Of a stretch of 12,100 nt of DNA, positions 7,877 through 12,100 are shown piece by piece. The stretch is from Burkholderiales bacterium UBA2647 (GTDB lineage Bacteria; Pseudomonadota; Gammaproteobacteria; Burkholderiales; Burkholderiaceae_E), in the NCBI GenBank assembly GCA_002359635.1, contig DENJ01000051.1, positions 7,682 to 19,781 of the forward strand, written 5' to 3'. The first letter of the stretch is position 1. Every line of letters starts with the position of its first letter. The notes beneath the pieces are model-generated. The model saw nothing but the letters and a program-made list of their open reading frames with translations. It was not told where the DNA came from and did no database searches. Position numbers and translations under genes: made by a program.

Positions 7877-9010
7877 CTAAACACCTTCAAGTCTTATTGC
7901 AAGGAACTCGTCGCGCCAGGCCTGAAAACGTCCTTCCTCAATGGCCTCGCGCATCTGTCTCATGATGTCTAGGTAGAAATGCAGGTTATGAATCGTGGCA
8001 AGTTGCGCGCCAAGCATTTCGTCAACGCGTTGTAAGTGATGCAAATAAGCGCGGGAAAAATCGCGACAGCAATAGCAGCTGCAACCTGGATCGATCGGCT
8101 TTTCATCGTCTTTGTAGCGCGCATTGCGCAAGCGCAAGTCGCCGCGGCGGGTAAATAGACTGCCATTGCGGGCGTTTCGTGTGGGCATGACGCAATCAAA
8201 CATATCAACCCCTTGACGAACGCCTTCCACCAAGTCTTCGGGCGTGCCCACGCCCATCAAATAGCGTGGTTTGTGATGCGGCAGTCGGGGCGCGGTATAG
8301 GCGAGCACGCGTTGCATGTCCTCTTTGGGTTCGCCCACGGAAAGTCCGCCGATCGCATAGCCGTGAAAGTTCATCTCAGCCAGCGCTTGCAGGCTTTCAA
8401 GGCGCAGTGCTTCATGCATGCCGCCCTGCACAATGCCAAAAAGTGCATTGTGATTTTTCAGCGCTTCGAAGGCGTCTTTCGATCGCTTGGCCCAACGAAG
8501 CGATCGTTGCATCGATGCGGCGGCTTCATCTTTTTGGATGATTCGACCCTTCACCTCATAGGGTGTGCATTCGTCAAATATCATCACAACGTCGGCGTTT
8601 AACGCGGTCTGAATCCGCATGGACACTTCAGGCGTGAGAAAAAGACGATCCCCATTGATCGGCGATGCAAAACGAACGCCTTCTTCTGAAATGTTTCGAA
8701 GCTCAGCGAGGCTCCAAACCTGAAAGCCGCCCGAATCGGTAAGGATTGGATCGTTCCAAGCATTAAAACCGTGTAAGCCTCCCAGTTTTTCTATCACTTC
8801 GGTGCCCGGTCGCAGCCAGAGATGAAAGGTATTGCCAAGAATGATTTGCGCACCGACTGATTTAAGCGCTACAGGCGACATGCCCTTCACGGCGCCATAA
8901 GTGCCCACGGGCATAAAAATCGGTGTTTGAACCTCACCGTGTTGCAAGCGGAGGCTGCCCCGGCGCGCAAGTCCGTCCTGGTGACTTATGGTGAAATCAA
9001 GCATTGGCAT
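7877..9010 (-). CDS. tgt: Queuine/preQ1 tRNA-guanine transglycosylase
   Basis: Tgt swaps guanine 34 of tRNA Asp, Asn, His and Tyr for preQ1, the committed step of queuosine insertion. The 377-residue product has TDSGGFQVWS (91-100, general base Asp92) and GGLSVGEP (221-228). VDMFDCVMPTRNARNG (268-283) carries the nucleophile Asp272. The zinc site is Cys310-x-Cys312-x2-Cys315 plus His341. Spacing matches the Zymomonas enzyme closely. A tryptophan stands where DSGGFQVFSL is most common. Two possible starts exist: ATG at 9010 and ATG at 9004, the latter giving MLDF, closer to relatives. Neither has a Shine-Dalgarno, and a candidate promoter ends only nine bases upstream of the first ATG. yajC follows after 66 bases and queA precedes it, so it is in the queuosine/Sec cluster. 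Confidence 0.97.
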   Translation of the reverse strand: MPMLDFTISHQDGLARRGSLRLQHGEVQTPIFMPVGTYGAVKGMSPVALKSVGAQIILGNTFHLWLRPGTEVIEKLGGLHGFNAWNDPILTDSGGFQVWSLAELRNISEEGVRFASPINGDRLFLTPEVSMRIQTALNADVVMIFDECTPYEVKGRIIQKDEAAASMQRSLRWAKRSKDAFEALKNHNALFGIVQGGMHEALRLESLQALAEMNFHGYAIGGLSVGEPKEDMQRVLAYTAPRLPHHKPRYLMGVGTPEDLVEGVRQGVDMFDCVMPTRNARNGSLFTRRGDLRLRNARYKDDEKPIDPGCSCYCCRDFSRAYLHHLQRVDEMLGAQLATIHNLHFYLDIMRQMREAIEEGRFQAWRDEFLAIRLEGV

Positions 9011-9018
9011 AGGTCGTC

Positions 9019-9047
9019 TTTATAGAACAAGGTAATGCCGTAAACAA
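9019..9047 (-). promoter_or_regulatory. Candidate sigma-70 promoter immediately upstream of tgt
   Basis: On the minus strand TTGTTT (9042-9047) and TATAAA (9019-9024) are separated by exactly 17 bases. The -10 matches five of six consensus bases, the -35 three of six. A transcript would begin near 9012, leaving a leader of only a few bases before the ATG at 9010 or 9004. This would give tgt-yajC-secDF its own promoter inside the cluster. Confidence 0.4.
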
Positions 9048-9069
9048 AGTGAGCCTGACTTTACGCGAT

Positions 9070-9085
9070 CCATCGTGAGCGATGG
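9070..9085. other. Perfect 6-bp hairpin in the queA-tgt gap
   Basis: CCATCG (9070-9075) and CGATGG (9080-9085) are perfect complements around a four-base loop, ten bases beyond the queA stop. No T-run follows on the minus strand, so it is not a standard intrinsic terminator. It may act as a weak attenuator or an RNA-stabilising 3' end between queA and tgt. Confidence 0.4.
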
Positions 9086-9095
9086 GTTTGGTCCT

Positions 9096-10151
9096 TTAAG
9101 CAAGGGCCTGTTTCCTCAACAAAAGGGAAGCGTCACCATAACTAAAGAAACGATATTGCTTTTCAATGGCGTGGGCATAAACTTTCTGAATCGTCTCAAA
9201 GCCTGCAAAAGCGCTCACGAGCATGAGTAAGCTTGACTTTGGCAGGTGAAAATTAGTCAGCAATGCATCACAGATTTGAAAAGAAAACCCCGGACGTATA
9301 TAGAGCTTGGTTTCACCATGTTGCGGGTTCACATGGCCAGGCTTATCTGGATTTGCGCAGGTCTCGAGGGTTCGAAGCGCTGTTGTCCCGACTGCGACAA
9401 CACGTCCTCCCTTTTGTCGCGCCCTTGCAATCGCCCGGGCACAGTCTTCGCCCAGTGTATAGACCTCAGCGTGCATACGATGCTGATCAATGATTGCTTC
9501 GCGCACGGGAGCAAAAGTGCCGATGCCGACATGCAAGGTAAGGCTTGCAAAGCTCACGCCCATGCTTTGCAACTGGTCGATCAGTGGTTGATCAAAGTGA
9601 AGCCCGGCAGTTGGTGCGGCCACTGAACCTGGTCGGTGACCGTAAATCGTCTGATAGCGATTCGCATCGTCTCTGCCAGGCTGGCTGCCAATGTAGGGCG
9701 GTAGCGGCAGACTGCCGTGCTCTCGCATCAGAAGTACTGGGTCCTTATCAAATTCTAAAACGAAGAGCAAATCTTGCCTTTCTCTCATCACGGCTGTGCA
9801 AACCGCTGTCCCCTGTTGATCCAGGATATGAAATGTTTGGCCGATTGCAAGTTTCTTATTGCTGCCAATCATCGCAAGCGCCCGCCTGCCCGCTATCACG
9901 CGCTCAATCAGTACCTCGATAGCCCCGCCGCTGGGTTTTCGCGCACTCAACCGTGCTTTCATCACAGCGCTATCGTTAATCACCACAAGATCGTCTGCCC
10001 GTAACCACTGCTTGAGCTGATGGAACGCATGGTCATGAATGCGTTGATCTTGGTCCAAGACCAGAAGCCGGGCGTCGCTTCGTCTGGGTGAGGGCGCCTG
10101 CGCGATTAAGCTTTCTGGAAGTTTGTAGTCGTAATCAGAAAGCTGATGCAT
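9096..10151 (-). CDS. queA: S-adenosylmethionine:tRNA ribosyltransferase-isomerase QueA
   Basis: QueA transfers and rearranges the ribose of SAM onto preQ1 at tRNA position 34, making epoxyqueuosine; it acts directly after Tgt. The 351 residues are close to the usual length. Visible family blocks are LSDYDYKLPESLIAQ near the N-terminus, LVVINDSAVMKARL (55-68) and HGSLPLPPYI (145-154). YQTIYGHRPGSVAAPTAGLHF (166-186, with an SVAAPTAGLHF core), VGTTALRTLE (254-263), LTNFHLPKSSLLMLVSAF (298-315) and FFSYGDA (335-341) follow. The ATG at 10151 is preceded by a weak AGAG Shine-Dalgarno. In the 58-base gap to yaeQ the minus strand shows TATAGAAT, possibly a -10, but no convincing -35. It lies 85 bases upstream of tgt, the standard arrangement. 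Confidence 0.97.
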   Translation of the reverse strand: MHQLSDYDYKLPESLIAQAPSPRRSDARLLVLDQDQRIHDHAFHQLKQWLRADDLVVINDSAVMKARLSARKPSGGAIEVLIERVIAGRRALAMIGSNKKLAIGQTFHILDQQGTAVCTAVMRERQDLLFVLEFDKDPVLLMREHGSLPLPPYIGSQPGRDDANRYQTIYGHRPGSVAAPTAGLHFDQPLIDQLQSMGVSFASLTLHVGIGTFAPVREAIIDQHRMHAEVYTLGEDCARAIARARQKGGRVVAVGTTALRTLETCANPDKPGHVNPQHGETKLYIRPGFSFQICDALLTNFHLPKSSLLMLVSAFAGFETIQKVYAHAIEKQYRFFSYGDASLLLRKQALA

Positions 10152-10209
10152 GCTCTTTTCTATTCTATATGGCGATGGATTGAGACCAGGTTCTTATGCT
10201 TCTATCGCT

Positions 10210-10770
10210 TCAGCTGAGGCTTTCGATGCCAAAGACCAGTGTTTGCGCGTCATTGCTAAGGCTTATGGCGCCTTCTTGTATCGTGGCTTGCAATGACATT
10301 TGTCGCTGCGCCCAAGTGCCTAATTCATTTGCTTGCTCACTGGGGATTTGAAGGACTTCAAGTTTCGAGAATCGCTTGACTTTGGGCTCGATACGTTTCC
10401 ACCAGAGCGCCGCGGCTTGACTAAAGCAATAAATTCGAACGCTGTCCGAACGCTGGCAGGCTCGGGCAATCGGCTTGTCTTCGGGTTGGCCCACATCAAT
10501 CCATAGCTTGATGCGCTGTTGAAAGTCGGTGACCCAAAGATCAGCGTCGTCTGGGGTTGATAGCCCGGCACCGAAGCTCAGGCTGCCTTCGCCCTTGCAT
10601 CGTGTTTGAACCTCATGCGCATTGATGGCGAAAGCGAGGATGCGGATCATGAGGCGGACTTCGGTTTCACTTGGGTGCCTTGCGATGGTAAGCGCATGTT
10701 CCGCGTAGTAGCCGTGATCAATATCGGCAATCGAAAGGTCGAGCTTGTAAATCGTGGATTTCAGGGCCAT
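10210..10770 (-). CDS. yaeQ: YaeQ family protein
   Basis: This 186-residue protein matches the YaeQ family (E. coli 181). It has MALKSTIYKLDLSIADIDHG at the N-terminus, TIARHPSETEVRLMIRILAF (28-47), LWIDVGQPE (89-97), WWKRIEP (123-129) and the diagnostic MSLQATIQEGAISLS (158-172). Structures place the family in the PD-(D/E)XK nuclease fold, but its cellular role is not established, and I cannot confirm an intact nuclease site. The acidic residue in the WI(E/D)xG motif is Asp instead of the Glu of E. coli. The open frame runs upstream to a GTG at 10857. I chose 10770 because it gives the conserved MALK start and because the intervening DNA holds the amt promoter. The Shine-Dalgarno is poor. 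Confidence 0.93.
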   Translation of the reverse strand: MALKSTIYKLDLSIADIDHGYYAEHALTIARHPSETEVRLMIRILAFAINAHEVQTRCKGEGSLSFGAGLSTPDDADLWVTDFQQRIKLWIDVGQPEDKPIARACQRSDSVRIYCFSQAAALWWKRIEPKVKRFSKLEVLQIPSEQANELGTWAQRQMSLQATIQEGAISLSNDAQTLVFGIESLS

Positions 10771-10802
10771 GGCTTGTCTGCTTTCCGCTTTCGCATGATC
10801 TT

Positions 10803-10818
10803 GGGCACCAAATTTGCA
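10803..10818 (+). promoter_or_regulatory. Sigma-54 (-24/-12) promoter for the ammonium transporter
   Basis: GGGCAC-CAAAT-TTGCA fits the sigma-54 consensus TGGCAC-N5-TTGCW at every defined base but the first. The invariant GG (10804-10805) and GC (10816-10817) are exactly 12 bases apart. Transcription would begin near 10829 and run into amt about 53 bases later. Sigma-54 promoters need an enhancer-binding activator, and for ammonium transporters this is normally NtrC under nitrogen limitation. I could not recognise a clean NtrC site (TGCACC-N5-GGTGCA type) upstream inside yaeQ. Confidence 0.75.
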
Positions 10819-10825
10819 TGGTGAT

Positions 10826-10858
10826 GGTGCATCGCGAACCGCTGCGGTGAACTGCACC
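10826..10858 (+). other. Inverted repeat in the predicted amt leader
   Basis: GGTGCA (10826-10831) and TGCACC (10853-10858) are perfect complements. Inside them ACCG (10838-10841) and CGGT (10845-10848) form a smaller stem with a three-base loop. The structure starts at or just before the predicted sigma-54 start point, so it would be at the extreme 5' end of the amt message. The half-sites resemble NtrC half-sites but are in the opposite order and too far apart. Confidence 0.4.
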
Positions 10859-10888
10859 TTTATAGAACATCTTTCCTGAAAATGAACA
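10859..10888 (-). promoter_or_regulatory. Candidate sigma-70 promoter for yaeQ
   Basis: On the minus strand TATAAA (10859-10864) is preceded 18 bases upstream by TGTTCA (10883-10888), which matches only three of six -35 bases. It lies in the 12-mer TGTTCTATAAAG that also contains the -10 upstream of tgt in the same orientation. The leader to the yaeQ ATG at 10770 would be about 80 bases and would overlap the opposing sigma-54 promoter. Confidence 0.3.
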
Positions 10889-12090
10889 TAGACGCACTAA
10901 AACAGGGCGCAGATGCGCTCTTTATTTTGTTGGGTGGCATCATGGTACTCGCCATGCATGCTGGCTTTGCGTTCCTCGAGCTTGGCACAGTCCGCAAGAA
11001 AAATCAGGTCAATGCCCTGGTTAAGATCTTGGTGGATTTTGCGCTTTCTACGGTGGTTTATTTCACGGTTGGCTATGCGCTCGCCTATGGCAACAGTTTT
11101 TTCGTCAGCGCTGAGCAATTGGCGCAACGAAATGGCTACGACCTTGTGAAGTTTTTCTTCTTGCTCACCTTTGCGGCTGCGATTCCGGCCATTGTGTCCG
11201 GGGGGATCGCCGAGCGCGCTAAGTTCTGGCCTCAATTGATTGCGACCGCGCTGATTGTTGGCCTGGTGTATCCGGTCTTTGAGGGTATTGCCTGGAACGA
11301 ACGATTCGGCGTGCAGGCCTGGATCAAGACCTTAACGGGCGAGCATTTTCACGATTTCGCGGGCTCGGTCGTCGTACACGCCATGGGCGGGTGGATTGCA
11401 TTACCAGCGGTTATCTTGCTCGGTGCCCGTTACAACCGCTATCGAAAAGACGGCGCTATATCAGCGCATCCGCCCTCGAGTATCCCCTTCTTGGCCCTCG
11501 GCGCTTGGATTCTCGTGGTCGGTTGGTTCGGGTTTAATGTGATGAGTGCCCAAACCCTTGAGAAGATTTCGGGCTTGGTAGCGGTCAATTCCTTGATGGC
11601 GATGGTCGGTGGCACCTTGGCGGCTTTGCTGGTTGGCAAGAACGATCCAGGATTTGTACATAACGGTCCTCTTGCCGGCTTGGTCGCGGTTTGCGCGGGA
11701 TCTGATCTGATGCATCCCTTTGGGGCATTGTTTGTTGGTGCGGTCGCTGGCGGGCTCTTTGTGTGGATGTTTACCCTCACCCAGAATCGTTGGAAAATTG
11801 ACGATGTCCTGGGTGTTTGGCCCTTGCATGGTTTATGCGGCGCCTGGGGTGGTATTGCCGCAGGTGTTTTTGGCAGTACCCCGCTCGGCGGCATGGGTGG
11901 TGTGAGCCTCGCCGCGCAATGTATCGGCACCTTGATGGGCGTTGCTTGGGCTTTGATCGGCGGTTGTGTTGTTTACGGCGCGCTGAAATATACCGTCGGC
12001 TTAAAGTTAAGCGCAGAAGAAGAATACGAAGGCGCCGACTTGTCGGTACATAACATCAGTGCGACGCCTGATCGAGAAGTTAGTTGGTAA
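10882..12090 (+). CDS. amt: Ammonium transporter, Amt family
   Basis: Amt proteins are trimeric inner-membrane channels that take up ammonium. This 402-residue protein is full length with about eleven hydrophobic helices and begins almost directly in the first, without a signal peptide. The pore twin histidines are His166 (DFAGSVVVHAMGG) and His316 (GVWPLHGLCG). The substrate-site aspartate is Asp158. Trp215, Phe218 and Ser222 in GWFGFNVMSA correspond to E. coli Trp212, Phe215 and Ser219, with Met221 where E. coli has glycine. The cytoplasmic tail SAEEEYEGADLSVH is intact and typical for gating by a PII protein. No glnK is seen upstream; downstream lies outside the window. There is no clear Shine-Dalgarno before the ATG. 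A sigma-54 promoter lies upstream. It may be named amtB, but the subfamily is not certain. Confidence 0.95.
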   Translation: MNIDALKQGADALFILLGGIMVLAMHAGFAFLELGTVRKKNQVNALVKILVDFALSTVVYFTVGYALAYGNSFFVSAEQLAQRNGYDLVKFFFLLTFAAAIPAIVSGGIAERAKFWPQLIATALIVGLVYPVFEGIAWNERFGVQAWIKTLTGEHFHDFAGSVVVHAMGGWIALPAVILLGARYNRYRKDGAISAHPPSSIPFLALGAWILVVGWFGFNVMSAQTLEKISGLVAVNSLMAMVGGTLAALLVGKNDPGFVHNGPLAGLVAVCAGSDLMHPFGALFVGAVAGGLFVWMFTLTQNRWKIDDVLGVWPLHGLCGAWGGIAAGVFGSTPLGGMGGVSLAAQCIGTLMGVAWALIGGCVVYGALKYTVGLKLSAEEEYEGADLSVHNISATPDREVSW

Positions 12091-12100
12091 GGGCGGTGGT

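Noticed and set aside
10805..10830. GCACC-N16-GGTGC as an NtrC binding site
   Set aside because: The order of half-sites is right but the spacer is 16 instead of about 5, and it would sit on the core promoter instead of at enhancer distance.
10771..10857. N-terminal extension of yaeQ from a GTG at 10857
   Set aside because: The extra 29 residues are not found in the family, MALKSTIYK is the conserved start, and the DNA contains the sigma-54 promoter for amt.
1..12100. Defence island, prophage, integron, CRISPR or other new multi-gene system
   Set aside because: All ten genes are recognisable core-type genes with no atypical clusters, recombinases, direct-repeat arrays or integration sites.

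Overview
The window looks like a chromosomal housekeeping segment of a betaproteobacterium, most likely from the order Burkholderiales. That placement is inferred from protein style: the MnmA, PurB, SecD/SecF and YaeQ sequences read like that group, and the queA-tgt-yajC-secD-secF order is the standard proteobacterial one. Base composition is moderate by eye (not computed). No mobile element, CRISPR array, tRNA or rRNA is visible. No gap between genes exceeds about 170 bases. I do not see an undescribed multi-gene system; most of the window is conserved core genome with a few local oddities.

Left part, + strand (1-4552): mnmA (2-thiolation of tRNA wobble uridine), a membrane-anchored FMN-binding glutamate-synthase-like protein of unknown role, and purB (adenylosuccinate lyase). 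The last two genes overlap by one base (TGATG), so they are probably translationally coupled. The mnmA end is unusually rich in short tandem duplications: two 18-bp-period repeats inside an insertion in the protein, and a 20-bp duplication just after the gene.

Middle, - strand (4632-10770): read in transcription order this is yaeQ, queA, tgt, yajC, secD, secF. QueA and Tgt act in queuosine modification of tRNA position 34. YajC, SecD and SecF form the accessory membrane complex that helps the SecYEG translocon. This group converges on purB at about 4553-4631, where a weak inverted repeat is the only terminator candidate.

Right part, + strand (10882-12090): a complete Amt-family ammonium transporter, divergent from yaeQ. 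The 111-base divergent spacer carries a near-perfect sigma-54 (-24/-12) promoter pointing into amt, which predicts nitrogen-limitation control. An inverted repeat lies in the predicted amt leader, and a sigma-70-like -10 element points toward yaeQ. The same 12-mer containing this -10 recurs upstream of tgt. The left edge cuts into whatever precedes mnmA, and the window ends 10 bases after the amt stop codon.
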